Source: Acinetobacter sp. P8-3-8 (GTDB lineage: Bacteria > Pseudomonadota > Gammaproteobacteria > Pseudomonadales > Moraxellaceae). From it: a stretch of 64,000 nucleotides of DNA. The position numbers and the translations under genes were made by a program. Below are positions 54,386 to 63,959 of this stretch, one piece after another. Where the stretch lies: positions 62,001-126,000 of the forward strand of contig NZ_AFIE01000003.1 of assembly GCF_000214135.1 (NCBI RefSeq), written 5' to 3'. The notes under the pieces were generated by a model. That model saw only the letters and a program-made list of their open reading frames with translations. It ran no database searches and was not told where the DNA came from. Within the stretch, counting starts at the first letter, position 1. Every line of letters begins with the position of its first letter.

Positions 54386-56968
54386 TTACTTCTTCTTACG
54401 TTTTAAACGTTTCTTCGCTTGTTGTGCTGCAACAGCATCTAAAGCTTCTTTTAATTCTTCATCGGTAAACGAAGTAATGTGTTGAAGCATTTGCAAAGTC
54501 ACATCATCTAAAACAAGATTTGCATACTGTGCAACATTACGGAATTGCTCATCAAAAACAATAGCACCTTCTTCATTCTTGCCAATATAACCTTGCTCAG
54601 TCAGTACCTTGATAAAGCTTTGGAATAAGGCTTTATCAAAGAATTCAGGTGAATTGAATTCATACAATACAGAAAGACGCTGCCCCAACAAGTGACTGAG
54701 CACTTCAACTTGATTGGTCGAAATATTTCCAGAACCACGTTGTGTGATCAAGGCTAAAGTCATGTAATAACGTTCAAGACTTTGACGAACTGGTGCAGCT
54801 AAAACAGCAAGCTGATTATGATTTTCTGAATTTGGTGCTGGACTGTAAATAAAGTCTTCGTCATCAACAAAAATCAAATTGGCTTGAGCTAATGCTTTCA
54901 CATATTCACAAACCTGATCTTTAATTTCTTCATCTTTCCATTTTAAGAACAATTCTGCTTTTAAGAATGGGTAGAGTGTACGAATGACATTAACCAAATC
55001 CGCTAGATTAATTTTACCGTTATGTTCAACTAAAGCAGCAACCAATGACGGTAAAACAAAGGCATGCAAAATATTATTACGGAAGTAAGTGAGCAAAACA
55101 GCTTGATTATCTTCGATGGCAATAATATCGCCCAATACATGCTGAACTCGCTTAATCAGTTTTAACTTCAAGCCATAAGCAATGATTTCTTTGCCTGAAA
55201 GCGGTGTCACCTGAGTACGACTGTCATAAGGAAGAGCAGTGAGGAGTTTACGATAAGTATCGAGCTGTTTAATGCAAATTTCTTCGTCAAGCGTGTGTTT
55301 CGGCGTCGCCAATAAAATCAGGGACAATAAAGAAACAGGGTTGATGACCACTGCACGGTTAATATTTTCCAAAATCGCATTGGCTGAACTATTCACAGCA
55401 TTTGAAACTTCAGGAGGAATAGGATCATCATTATGTTCAATTTTGATCTTATCCGCGCCGTGTTCTTTGAGTAAATCATCCAAGAATACTGGTTCGCCAA
55501 AGTTCACATGGACTTTACCGAAAATACGTTCAATCTTTTTCAGAGTTTGAAGAATACCCCAAATCGATTCAGATTCTTTCGGTTTGCCATTCATTTCACC
55601 GACATAGGTTGCACCTTCCATCAGACGCTCATAACCCACATAGGTCGGGATGAAAACAATCGGTTTAGCACGACCACGTAAATGTCCATGCACTGTCATG
55701 GCTAACATGCCTGTTTTAGGTGGAAGCAAACGACCTGTACGTGAACGACCACCTTCAATAAAGTATTCAAGTGGTGTGTTGCGAGATAAAATACTGAATA
55801 AATATTCTTTAAATACAGAGGTATATAGTGCATTACCACGGAATGAACGGCGAATAAAGAATGCACCACCGCCACGTAATAATTGACCTACGAACGGCAT
55901 ATTTAAATTATCACCCGCAGCGATGTACGGCACCATCAAGCCACGCTTATAAATCACATAAGACAATAATAGATAGTCAATGTGGCTACGATGACATGGG
56001 GTGTAAATCACCTCATAGTCTTTCACCAATTCACGAACAGTACTAAAGTTATGAACTTCAACACCATCATAAAGCTGAGTCCATAAACGAGTCAGTGCCA
56101 TATCGGCAAAACGAACCGCAGACGCAGAGTAGTCTGAAGCGATTTCATTCACAAAACCAATGGCTTTACGCTCAGATTCGATCATGCTGGTTTTAGAGCG
56201 AATGCTTTCTTTGCGAATTGCATCCTGAACATCTGGTGCTTTAATTAAAGACTGCATGACATTACGGCGATCTGATAAATCTGGCCCAAGAATGACTTCG
56301 CGCTGACGATCTAAATAATCATTAAGGCTATTGGTAATGTATGTTGCAGGTGAAATATTTGGATGGTGAATTTTGGCATACTGTACCAATTCACGCAGAG
56401 ATTTATTTTCATGGAATTCTAAAAAAGATTGACGACCATGTACGCCGATATTCATCAATTGTTTGACTTTACTTGGGGTTGCCCATGTATCTGTAAACAA
56501 GAGTTTAAATAAAGAATCTTCTTTATCAGGTGAACGTCCCCAAAGTACAGTCACTGGGATCAGTTCAATATCCAAGTTTGGGTCTTGATCTAGTGCATCA
56601 ATCAGTCTTAACAAGCGTGGAGGGAATGTATGTGTCGGCGAGTGTAATAAATTGCTTTCATCTTGTTGCTGTAAAAATACAACCGCTGCTTTTTCTGTGT
56701 GATTGCCAATCAGTAATGGATCAAGTGCAGGTGCAATATTTAAACGGCGAGTTTCACTATCGACAACCAAGGCATTGCTACGAGAATAGTTTTGCAATAC
56801 ATAGCAAGTAATCTTCTGCGCCTTTTCTGAAGATGAATTTTCTTGGCTTTCATTTTCAGAAATTTGGTTTTCTGTAGGAACTTCTCCAAGAACATGTGGA
56901 GTTACTACAAGGTCAAGTAGCTTACTTGAAAGCCGACGATACATTTGACCAAAGCCACTCTTGGACAT
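54386..56968 (-). CDS. plsB: Glycerol-3-phosphate 1-O-acyltransferase PlsB
   Basis: 860 residues. PlsB puts the first acyl chain on glycerol-3-phosphate at the inner membrane. The acyltransferase blocks are clear: HRSHID (HX4D, about 321-326), GGAFFIRRSFRG, FIEGGRSRTGRLLPPKTGM and VFIPTYVGYERL. The N-terminus holds a low-complexity polar insert (residues about 34-50, rich in Glu, Ser and Asn) between the first helix and the conserved part, and the C-terminus is a Lys-rich run (KKRLKRKKK). Length is slightly above E. coli PlsB (807). Confidence 0.96.
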   Translation of the reverse strand: MSKSGFGQMYRRLSSKLLDLVVTPHVLGEVPTENQISENESQENSSSEKAQKITCYVLQNYSRSNALVVDSETRRLNIAPALDPLLIGNHTEKAAVVFLQQQDESNLLHSPTHTFPPRLLRLIDALDQDPNLDIELIPVTVLWGRSPDKEDSLFKLLFTDTWATPSKVKQLMNIGVHGRQSFLEFHENKSLRELVQYAKIHHPNISPATYITNSLNDYLDRQREVILGPDLSDRRNVMQSLIKAPDVQDAIRKESIRSKTSMIESERKAIGFVNEIASDYSASAVRFADMALTRLWTQLYDGVEVHNFSTVRELVKDYEVIYTPCHRSHIDYLLLSYVIYKRGLMVPYIAAGDNLNMPFVGQLLRGGGAFFIRRSFRGNALYTSVFKEYLFSILSRNTPLEYFIEGGRSRTGRLLPPKTGMLAMTVHGHLRGRAKPIVFIPTYVGYERLMEGATYVGEMNGKPKESESIWGILQTLKKIERIFGKVHVNFGEPVFLDDLLKEHGADKIKIEHNDDPIPPEVSNAVNSSANAILENINRAVVINPVSLLSLILLATPKHTLDEEICIKQLDTYRKLLTALPYDSRTQVTPLSGKEIIAYGLKLKLIKRVQHVLGDIIAIEDNQAVLLTYFRNNILHAFVLPSLVAALVEHNGKINLADLVNVIRTLYPFLKAELFLKWKDEEIKDQVCEYVKALAQANLIFVDDEDFIYSPAPNSENHNQLAVLAAPVRQSLERYYMTLALITQRGSGNISTNQVEVLSHLLGQRLSVLYEFNSPEFFDKALFQSFIKVLTEQGYIGKNEEGAIVFDEQFRNVAQYANLVLDDVTLQMLQHITSFTDEELKEALDAVAAQQAKKRLKRKKK

Positions 56969-57261
56969 ACATACTCCTAGCGAATGATGAATATCGCATT
57001 GTTAGTCAATGAAAGAAGCGATATTTTCTATAATTTAGGGATAAAACAATAGGTCATTTTCAGACAATTTGTAAGAAAATTGGTTGTTTTAATCATTTTA
57101 AAGCGTAATTTTAGTAAGTATAGCAAACTCAGTATGTGACAATATAGTCCATGAAACTTTAGTGAATTACTCAGAATTTATGGCAATATAGAGTTAACCC
57201 TCTAAAGTACGTATATTTTACTTCATTTCTGATGATGAAGATTGGAATAAAAAGGTCTTTT

Positions 57262-58137
57262 ATGAATGCTCTAACGCAAGAACTTGTTGAGCTATTAACG
57301 CTCGAAAAACTCGAAGAACATATTTTCCGTGGTCAAAGTAAAAACTTGGTGGGTAAGCGTGTTTTTGGTGGGCAAGTATTAGGTCAAGCGCTTATGGCAG
57401 CTTCATATACGGCAGACCGTCCAGTACATTCATTACACGCTTACTTTTTATATGGCGGCGATGTAAATGCGCCGATTATCTATGAGGTTGACCGTTTACG
57501 TGATGGTAAAAGTTTTTTAAGCCGTCAAGTTCGTGCCATTCAGCATGGGCGTACCATCTTTTCGGCAATGGTGTCTTTTGCGACGCCTGAAGAAGGTTTG
57601 AATTACCAAATCAGCGAACCTGAATATCCTGCACCAGAGGAGTTGAAATCTGAACAGGAATTAAAAGAAAACCTGATTAGCTTTATCCCAGAAAATATTC
57701 GTGCGGCATTCATGCGTCCACGTCAGGTGGATATCAAGCCGATTAATATTGGTAATCCATTTCAACCACAGCCTGAAGCACCATCCAATGCGTTGTATAT
57801 GAAAGCTTATGGTGAATTACCTAAACATTTGGCTGATAATATTGCATTGAATCAAGCGATTGTGGCGTTCTATTCAGATTATTCCTTTATGGTTACTGCA
57901 CTACGCCCGCACGGTGTTAATTATCTGACACCAAGTGTTCAAATTGCCAGTATTGACCATGCAATGTATTTCCATAAACCTGTGAAAGCAGATGAATGGA
58001 TGCTGTATGACATGGATGCGACGGTCACTGCAAGTTCTCGTGGTTTAAGCCATGGACGGATGTGGCAAAATGGCGAATTGGTATGTAGTACGGTACAAGA
58101 AGGCTTGATGCGTATGCGTGAGATTGAAACGCAATAA
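57262..58137 (+). CDS. tesB: Acyl-CoA thioesterase II
   Basis: About 291 residues of the double-hotdog TesB family. It hydrolyses acyl-CoA. Signatures: FRGQSKNLVGKRVFGGQVLGQAL (in part), HSLHAYFLYGGD, the RQVRAIQHGRTIF strand and the C-terminal SIDHAMYFH with the catalytic Asp/Gln/Thr region. ATG at 57262 (MNALTQEL) has AAAAGG six nt upstream; the in-frame ATGs at 57232/57235 add a basic leader. Divergent from plsB, an adjacent acyl-lipid gene. Confidence 0.93.
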   Translation: MNALTQELVELLTLEKLEEHIFRGQSKNLVGKRVFGGQVLGQALMAASYTADRPVHSLHAYFLYGGDVNAPIIYEVDRLRDGKSFLSRQVRAIQHGRTIFSAMVSFATPEEGLNYQISEPEYPAPEELKSEQELKENLISFIPENIRAAFMRPRQVDIKPINIGNPFQPQPEAPSNALYMKAYGELPKHLADNIALNQAIVAFYSDYSFMVTALRPHGVNYLTPSVQIASIDHAMYFHKPVKADEWMLYDMDATVTASSRGLSHGRMWQNGELVCSTVQEGLMRMREIETQ

Positions 58138-58209
58138 GCTTGAATGAAAGAATTAAAGACACGATATGAAGTCATCTCAATAGATTAATGCCAGTCAGTT
58201 AAGCATTTT

Positions 58210-58335
58210 TAATCCTCCTCTTGCGGAGCATGCTCCTCACCTTTGAAAAAGGAGGGGGTATCTTGGATTCAATACCGCATTGAATTCACGAGTGTCCCCC
58301 TCTTTTGTAAAGAGGGGTTAGGGGAGATTTATCAA
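58210..58335. repeat. Composite CCTCC/CCCCTC hairpin element
   Basis: Within the 350-bp gap between tesB and the symporter gene, two adjoining C-rich/G-rich hairpins occur: CCTCCTC...CTTTGAAAAAGGAGG (58212-58256) and CCCCCTCTTT-TGT-AAAGAGGGG (58295-58317), the latter followed by TTAGGGGAGATTT. No gene is seen in the rest of the gap. Confidence 0.65.
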
Positions 58336-58487
58336 TCAGTAATAATACAATTGCGTTTAACTGATCAGCATTAATCTAAACAGATGGCTTTTTTATTTTT
58401 AAGCTAAGCTGATCACAAAAAAATGCTCGATTTCACATGATTTCAATGGCATATTGCAAAGCACGGAAGACAAAATAGTAAGCAAAG

Positions 58488-59726
58488 ATGAGCTTAAATA
58501 CGCAAATTTTAATTGCCGCCATTTTAGGTATCGCGTTTGGATTTTTACTCAATCAATTTCCCAATACTCAATTTTTTGAAGCCAGTATCTATGGTTTAGG
58601 TATTGCCAGCAGTATTTTTATTGGCTTATTAAAAATGCTGCTTGTGCCTTTGATTTTTAGTTCGATCGTCGTCGGTGTGTCGAATTTACAAGCAGGTGGG
58701 CAACTCAGTCGAACGTGGAAAATTACCTTAGCATGTTGTGTGACTACAACGACCTTGGCGTTGATTCTCGGTATTAGCTGTGCGCATTTATTTGAGGTCG
58801 GGAAAGGGGTAGACATTGCGCTTTTTCAAGATGCAATGAATCAGCATCAAACCCCCGATACGTTGACAGCTTCATCTTTCTTTACCAATTTTATTCAAAA
58901 TACCTTAATCAATCCGTTCAAAGCTTTTGCTGAAGGGAATGTACTCGCTGTTGTAGTTTTTGCCTTATTGCTTGGTGTGGCATTGGTCAAAGGTGGTGAG
59001 CGTTTTCAAAGTATCCGTAAACTCAGTACACAGTTTTTTGAAGTGATGATGATGATGGTTGGCTGGGTGATGAAACTCGCACCTATCGGAATTTTTGCAT
59101 TATTGGCTAAACTCATTTCTACTGAGGATATTTCTATTCTCAGTCGTTTGGCTGAGTTTGCTGCTGTGGTGACTGGAACAACGATTTTTCATGGCATTGT
59201 CGTCCTACCTTTATTGTTGTGGATTTTTGGACGAATGAATCCGATTACTTTTTTTAGAGGTGCAAGAGCGGCCTTAATTACGGCGTTTGCAACCAGTTCT
59301 AGTTCAGCCACCATGCCACTTTCGATGAAGTGTGCACAGGAAAATTTAGGTGTGCGTCCTCAAACAGCAGGCTTTGTTATTCCATTGGGAACGCAGTTGA
59401 ATATGGATGGCACAGCGCTTTACGAAGCTGCTGCAGCACTGTTTATTGCAAATTTAATGGGGCTTGATCTGAGTTTAGGACAACAAGTCATTGTTTGTTT
59501 GACTGCGATGATTGCGTCATTGGGTGCGCCAGGAATTCCAAGTGCAGGTATGGTAACCATGATTATGGTATTGCAATCTGTGGGTTTACCTGCGGAAGCA
59601 ATCGCTATTTTATTACCTATAGATCGCTTACTCGATACTGTACGAACTGTAGTCAATGTTCAGGGTGACATGATGATAAGTGTGGTGGTGGATCGTTATA
59701 CCAAAGATATGGGTTCGCCGAGTTAG
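58488..59726 (+). CDS. Dicarboxylate/amino acid:cation symporter (DAACS family)
   Basis: 412 residues with about eight membrane segments and two re-entrant loops. The family signatures are visible: the Ser-rich loop AFATSSSSATMPLSM (about 263-277), PLGTQLNMDGTALYEAAAALFIAN (in part), and IPSAGMVTMIMVLQSVGLP. Substrates in this family are glutamate, aspartate or C4-dicarboxylates with Na+ or H+; specificity cannot be assigned. Closed by a terminator. Confidence 0.93.
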   Translation: MSLNTQILIAAILGIAFGFLLNQFPNTQFFEASIYGLGIASSIFIGLLKMLLVPLIFSSIVVGVSNLQAGGQLSRTWKITLACCVTTTTLALILGISCAHLFEVGKGVDIALFQDAMNQHQTPDTLTASSFFTNFIQNTLINPFKAFAEGNVLAVVVFALLLGVALVKGGERFQSIRKLSTQFFEVMMMMVGWVMKLAPIGIFALLAKLISTEDISILSRLAEFAAVVTGTTIFHGIVVLPLLLWIFGRMNPITFFRGARAALITAFATSSSSATMPLSMKCAQENLGVRPQTAGFVIPLGTQLNMDGTALYEAAAALFIANLMGLDLSLGQQVIVCLTAMIASLGAPGIPSAGMVTMIMVLQSVGLPAEAIAILLPIDRLLDTVRTVVNVQGDMMISVVVDRYTKDMGSPS

Positions 59727-59770
59727 TTTTTATTCACTAAAATATGGCTAGGCTATAAAAAACAATGTAA

Positions 59771-59798
59771 AAAAGCAGGATTATTGATCCTGCTTTTC
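59771..59798. terminator. Bidirectional intrinsic terminator
   Basis: Stem AAAAGCAGGAT / ATCCTGCTTTT with T-run, between the symporter and the converging PF10118 gene. Confidence 0.85.
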
Positions 59799-59813
59799 TT
59801 TTTTATATAAGAT

Positions 59814-60758
59814 TTAAGCGACTTTAGGTAGTGCACGTTTTGCAGCAGGTGAGCTGTCTAAGTAAGCAATCGCATCTTCAGTTTTAGCTTCATGCACAGG
59901 ATCATACCACGGCATTAAATAGCCAAGTTGTTGTGAAACCAACCACAGTGGATGCGGCATAACACGATTATCTTTTTGAGCGATATTGGCCCATTCACGC
60001 CATATCCATGGTTTATAGAAAGCAGGTTTTTTATCTGCAAAGCGTGGGTCTTGTTCCATGATATGCGCAGCACCATCGACCCATAAACCTAGTACAGCAA
60101 TGATCACAATCACGCTTTGATAATAACGTGAGATATAACCACCACCTAAATGGCGGTATAAATCAAATGCAACAGTACGATGTTCAATTTCTTCTGCACC
60201 ATGCCATTTGACTAAATCTAGCATGTTGGGATCTGCACCAAGTTCAGCCCATTTTTTATTATAAAGTGCATATTTACCGAGTACACAAGTCATGTGTTCA
60301 ACGGTAGCGACAATGCCTAGGCGGAATAAGTCCCATTGATGATCCAAGATTTTTGGAACTTTCAAACCAAGTGGCTGGTCGGCAAGTAATTTACCAAATA
60401 GAAAATCCATAACGTCTAAATTACGTTGAATATCGATATTTCGTACCGTTAAATATTCTTTATTTGCGGAAACATGAGCTTGCGCATGCATTGCTTCTTG
60501 GCGAATAAAAGCACGGACATCCTGTGCTAATTTTTCATCGGTAATTTTAGGTAAAACTCGGTTGTATAGTCGGCAAAACCAAAATTCACCCGCAGGTAGG
60601 ATATTGTTAATTTCATTAATAAAATAACTGACGAAAGGCTGGTTTGGAATCCAATCAATTGGGGTTTCTTGCCATTCAAATTTTACTTTACGTGGTTTGA
60701 TTTGATACTGAATAGATGATCCAATTTTACTGTTTTTTAATCGAGATAATAATTTCAT
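59814..60758 (-). CDS. PF10118-type metal-dependent hydrolase-like protein
   Basis: About 314 residues. The His/Glu-rich helices of the PF10118 family are visible: FIRQEAMHAQAHV (about 82-94), TVEHMTCVLGKYAL and HGAEEIEHRTVAFDLYRH, which together resemble a di-iron ferritin-like site. The family is labelled metal-dependent hydrolase, but its reaction is not established. I prefer the ATG at 60758 (CAGGACAG upstream) over the in-frame ATG at 60791. Confidence 0.82.
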   Translation of the reverse strand: MKLLSRLKNSKIGSSIQYQIKPRKVKFEWQETPIDWIPNQPFVSYFINEINNILPAGEFWFCRLYNRVLPKITDEKLAQDVRAFIRQEAMHAQAHVSANKEYLTVRNIDIQRNLDVMDFLFGKLLADQPLGLKVPKILDHQWDLFRLGIVATVEHMTCVLGKYALYNKKWAELGADPNMLDLVKWHGAEEIEHRTVAFDLYRHLGGGYISRYYQSVIVIIAVLGLWVDGAAHIMEQDPRFADKKPAFYKPWIWREWANIAQKDNRVMPHPLWLVSQQLGYLMPWYDPVHEAKTEDAIAYLDSSPAAKRALPKVA

Positions 60759-60889
60759 CACACTGTCCTGATTTTTATTTGTAAATATCACAATTTGTAT
60801 TCAGTATAAAAAAATGTCCTAAATAGTTATTAGCAATTTAGGACATTCCAATATCAATTGGTGATGAATTTGGTCGGACAATTTCTATT

Positions 60890-61738
60890 TTAGGGTGTTT
60901 TGTCTGAATCGATCTCTTGAATCGGTGTTTGTTCTAGATCATCAGCATCAACATCGTCAGCATCATCAAAGTCAGCTTCAGAAGCTTCTGGAATTGAATC
61001 CATATCAAAGTCTAAAGTCTTGTCTAATGTGTAATTTAAACGCCCAGCCATGACCGATGCTAATTCTTCAAGTCCTTGTTTATTCATTGATGAGAATAAT
61101 TGGATTGAGAAATTAAGTTTCATTTTGCGTAATTGTTGCTGTACATCGAGCAGCACTTTACTTGCAGGACCACGATTGAGTTTGTCTGATTTCGTTAATA
61201 AAACATGGACAAACAAATGGCGTGAATAAGCCCATTCCAACATCATGACATCAAAATGTTGTAAAGGATGGCGAATATCCATCAATAAAACTAAGCCTTG
61301 TAGGCTTTTACGATGAATCAGATAATTCTCAAGTTCTTTTTGCCATACGATTTTCATCGCTTCAGGTACGGCTGCATAACCATAACCAGGTAAATCCACA
61401 AGACGTTGATCAGGATTACCTAAGCTAAAAAAGTTGATCATTTGCGTACGACCCGGTCTTTTTGAAGCCCGAGCCAATTGCTTTTGATTGGTTAATGCAT
61501 TGATTGCACTTGATTTCCCTGCATTCGAGCGACCTGCAAAAGCAACTTCATAACCTGTGTCTTCGACACACAAGTTAAGTTTAGGCGCACTCATTAAGAA
61601 TTCAGCTTTGCGCAACCAATTTAAAGACGAGGTTGAGTACTCTGAAATCGCAGGGTCAGCTTTTTTCTCATAGCTAATTTTTTGTTTAGGGGCATTTGAG
61701 GTCTTACTGTTTTTAGACTTTCCACTGCTGCGATGCAT
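60890..61738 (-). CDS. engB: Ribosome-biogenesis GTPase EngB (YihA/YsxC)
   Basis: 282 residues. GTPase for large-subunit assembly: G1 GRSNAGKSS (about 69-77), G2 threonine in RPGRTQ, G3 DLPGYGYA, G4 TKSDKLNRG. It is longer than the usual EngB of about 200: a basic, Ser/Lys-rich N-terminal extension of about 45 residues and an acidic C-terminal tail of about 45 residues (runs of Asp and Glu from about 238). An internal ATG at residue 49 would remove the N-terminal extension and give a normal start. Confidence 0.93.
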   Translation of the reverse strand: MHRSSGKSKNSKTSNAPKQKISYEKKADPAISEYSTSSLNWLRKAEFLMSAPKLNLCVEDTGYEVAFAGRSNAGKSSAINALTNQKQLARASKRPGRTQMINFFSLGNPDQRLVDLPGYGYAAVPEAMKIVWQKELENYLIHRKSLQGLVLLMDIRHPLQHFDVMMLEWAYSRHLFVHVLLTKSDKLNRGPASKVLLDVQQQLRKMKLNFSIQLFSSMNKQGLEELASVMAGRLNYTLDKTLDFDMDSIPEASEADFDDADDVDADDLEQTPIQEIDSDKTP

Positions 61739-61877
61739 ACTTCAACTTCAATAAACGGATGAACAAAGGGCATTATAAAGGAAGTCGATCTTTCAAGCGA
61801 ATTTTGACAGCTTTTATTGCGTAACCAAACCGAGAGATTGGCTTATTAATCACGTTATAGTCTTGATAAATATTGGC

Positions 61878-62321
61878 TTATACATTGAGATTTGGAATGG
61901 GTGAATGAATCACTTTTTGATAATGCGGTGGTGTATTCAAAACATCTGCAACCGTATATTGGTCTAGGCTTTGATAAAACTGTATAAGAGCATGATCTAA
62001 AATGCCTTTTAAACCACACTGAGGACGTAAAACACAGGGAGGGGTATTACATTCTACAATTTCTGTATTGCCTTGCAGAATGCGAACAATTTGTCCCAAT
62101 TTAAAATTTAAAATATCCTGATTCAGGCGAATACCGCCGCCTTTACCACGAGTCGTAATTAACCAGCCTTGTTTGCCCATGAAATGCACAATTTTAACAA
62201 GATGATTTTGTGAAACTTCTAAGTCTTCAGCAATCTCCGCAATAGTATAAGGTAGATCACGTGGTCTACTGATATACATGAGAATGCGCAGTGCATAGTC
62301 GGTAAATTTGTTCAGTTGCAT
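61878..62321 (-). CDS. nsrR: Rrf2-family nitric-oxide-sensing repressor NsrR
   Basis: 147 residues. The N-terminal winged helix (MQLNKFTDYALRILMYIS, then VSQNHLVKIVHFMGKQGW) is typical of Rrf2. The three Fe-S cysteines are at 91, 96 and 102 (spacing C-x4-C-x5-C), the same as E. coli NsrR, which distinguishes it from IscR. NO destroys the cluster and lifts repression of hmp and related genes. It lies about 100 bp downstream of hmp, separated by a hairpin. Confidence 0.94.
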   Translation of the reverse strand: MQLNKFTDYALRILMYISRPRDLPYTIAEIAEDLEVSQNHLVKIVHFMGKQGWLITTRGKGGGIRLNQDILNFKLGQIVRILQGNTEIVECNTPPCVLRPQCGLKGILDHALIQFYQSLDQYTVADVLNTPPHYQKVIHSPIPNLNV

Positions 62322-62368
62322 GTAAGGTACTCATCTATTTTTAAAGATGTGTCTGATCCTAAAATGAA

Positions 62369-62397
62369 TAAGGCCAGTCTAACATAGACTAGCCTTA
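62369..62397 (-). terminator. Probable terminator between hmp and nsrR
   Basis: TAAGGC-AGTCTA pairs with TAGACT-GCCTTA (one internal mismatch, 3-nt loop) on the minus strand, with a short T-rich tail. It is placed to end hmp before nsrR; some readthrough is possible. Confidence 0.6.
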
Positions 62398-62421
62398 TAA
62401 AGCATATCAGTCGTGAGGAGT

Positions 62422-63630
62422 TTAAATTCCTGCACCACCTGTGCCAAACGCTTCACTATGAATTTGTTCAGGTTTTATTCCACGTGCAACTAGTGCTTGA
62501 TGCTGTTGTTGCATAAATGGGATTGGACCACATAAATAGTAATCGGCATTGGCTGGCAGTAATGCCGCATCCACTGTTGCTAGGTCTAAACGTCCAGCGA
62601 CATCATAATCTGCACCAATCACATCGCCTTCATGTGGGAATTCATAGGCTGTGAATGTGCTTAGACGCGGGAATTTAGTTTTTTGCTCTTGAATATGTTT
62701 TTTCATGGCATGTACTTGGCTACTACGACATGCATGAATGAAGCTAACAGGTTGTGGCATATCTAATGTCACCAATTGATTCAACATTGCAATCATTGGA
62801 GTTAAACCTACACCACCACTGATGAAGACATTGCGTTTGCTACTATCAATAAGGTAGAAATTACCTGTTGGTGCAGATACTTCGATTTCAGCACCTTCAG
62901 CCAAGCTGTGTAAAGTGCTTGAAACCCAACCACCAGCCAAATCACCTTTTTCATCTTCACGTTTTACAGAAATACGTAAATAGTCAGCTTGAGGGCTTGT
63001 AGATAGCGTGTATTGACGTGGTTGTTTTAAACCTAGTTCTTCAACGAAGACACGAACTGAAATGTATTGACCTGCTTCATATTTAGGTAATGCGCCACCA
63101 TCAACAGGTGCAAGATAGAATGAGGTAATTTCTTCGCTTTCAACAACTTTTTTCGCGATTTTAAAGTTGCGCCAACCTAACCAACTGCCTTGAGTTTGTT
63201 GATGTTGTTCATAAATTGCTTTTTCTGTGCTGATAAATAGATCAGCCAATTGACCATACGCCGCAGCCCATGCACTGATCAATGGGTCTTCCATTGGAAT
63301 GCTTAAGACTTCACTGATCGAATGTAATAAGTTTTCACCGACTATATTGTAATCAGGCGATTGGATATTCAAGCTGACATGTTTGTGTGCAATCAGTTCA
63401 ACAACAGGCAATAGTACTGAAGGGTCTTCAATATTTTCAGCATATGCTAAAACAGCACCAGCCAAAGCCTGAGCTTGCGCACCACTACGTTGATGCCCCA
63501 TGTTAAAGGTTTCTTTTAATTCAGGATTATTGCCTAACATGCGATTATAAAAATAACCAGTCAGTGCTACACCATTTTCACGAAGAACAGGAACAGTTGC
63601 TTTTACTAGGTCAATTTGCTGCGGAGTCAT
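62422..63630 (-). CDS. hmp: Flavohemoprotein / nitric oxide dioxygenase Hmp
   Basis: 402 residues. Converts NO and O2 to nitrate with NADPH. Globin domain at about 1-138 with the proximal His84 (in AHKHVSLNI), then an FAD-binding domain with RQYTLS (about 206-211), and an NAD domain with GGVGLTPMIAML and the final CGPIPFM and EAFGTG. It is preceded by a perfect NsrR palindrome 28 bp upstream of the ATG. Confidence 0.97.
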   Translation of the reverse strand: MTPQQIDLVKATVPVLRENGVALTGYFYNRMLGNNPELKETFNMGHQRSGAQAQALAGAVLAYAENIEDPSVLLPVVELIAHKHVSLNIQSPDYNIVGENLLHSISEVLSIPMEDPLISAWAAAYGQLADLFISTEKAIYEQHQQTQGSWLGWRNFKIAKKVVESEEITSFYLAPVDGGALPKYEAGQYISVRVFVEELGLKQPRQYTLSTSPQADYLRISVKREDEKGDLAGGWVSSTLHSLAEGAEIEVSAPTGNFYLIDSSKRNVFISGGVGLTPMIAMLNQLVTLDMPQPVSFIHACRSSQVHAMKKHIQEQKTKFPRLSTFTAYEFPHEGDVIGADYDVAGRLDLATVDAALLPANADYYLCGPIPFMQQQHQALVARGIKPEQIHSEAFGTGGAGI

Positions 63631-63657
63631 TGTTGATCTCTCTTGGCTATCATTTAT

Positions 63658-63680
63658 AAGATGTATTTAAAATACATCTT
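63658..63680 (-). promoter_or_regulatory. NsrR operator upstream of hmp
   Basis: A perfect 11-1-11 inverted repeat whose left arm is AAGATGTATTT and right arm AAATACATCTT. It agrees with the gammaproteobacterial NsrR consensus (AAGATGYATTT on each side of one base) and lies 28-50 bp before the hmp ATG. Confidence 0.88.
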
Positions 63681-63959
63681 TAATATTGTATTTGCAATCT
63701 ATTTTTAACATAAAACCATAAAATTTTTATGAGATTATTTTGTGTGGTGTGTTTTTTAAGAAAGATAGGTATGAAATGCCGCACAGAAAACGTATTAAAA
63801 GCGAATTTAACAGAAAATTTTTACAGATTCACTACACCAAATGGGGGATTTATCTCAGGTCGTTTGGGGGATTTTTTTGTGATGTGAATAGGACTAGCTT
63901 AGGTCTTATAGCGCTCAATTTATAATGTATATAATGTGTGAATAAGTGGAGATTTAACC
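63681..63959. other. Divergent region between hmp and the ytfE-like gene
   Basis: About 280 bp upstream of both hmp and the gene starting at 63960. A 61-codon plus-strand frame at 63740-63925 has unlikely composition and I do not call it. Apart from the NsrR site at 63658 I see no second clear palindrome. Confidence 0.5.

Noticed and set aside
62326-62350. Possible NsrR site directly upstream of nsrR
   Set aside because: CATCT...AGATG forms an inverted repeat, but the half-sites face the wrong way compared with the GATG-ATTT/AAAT-CATC NsrR pattern.
63740-63925. 61-codon plus-strand frame in the hmp/ytfE-like gap
   Set aside because: Composition is rich in Lys, Arg and Phe with no conserved look, and no good ribosome site precedes it.
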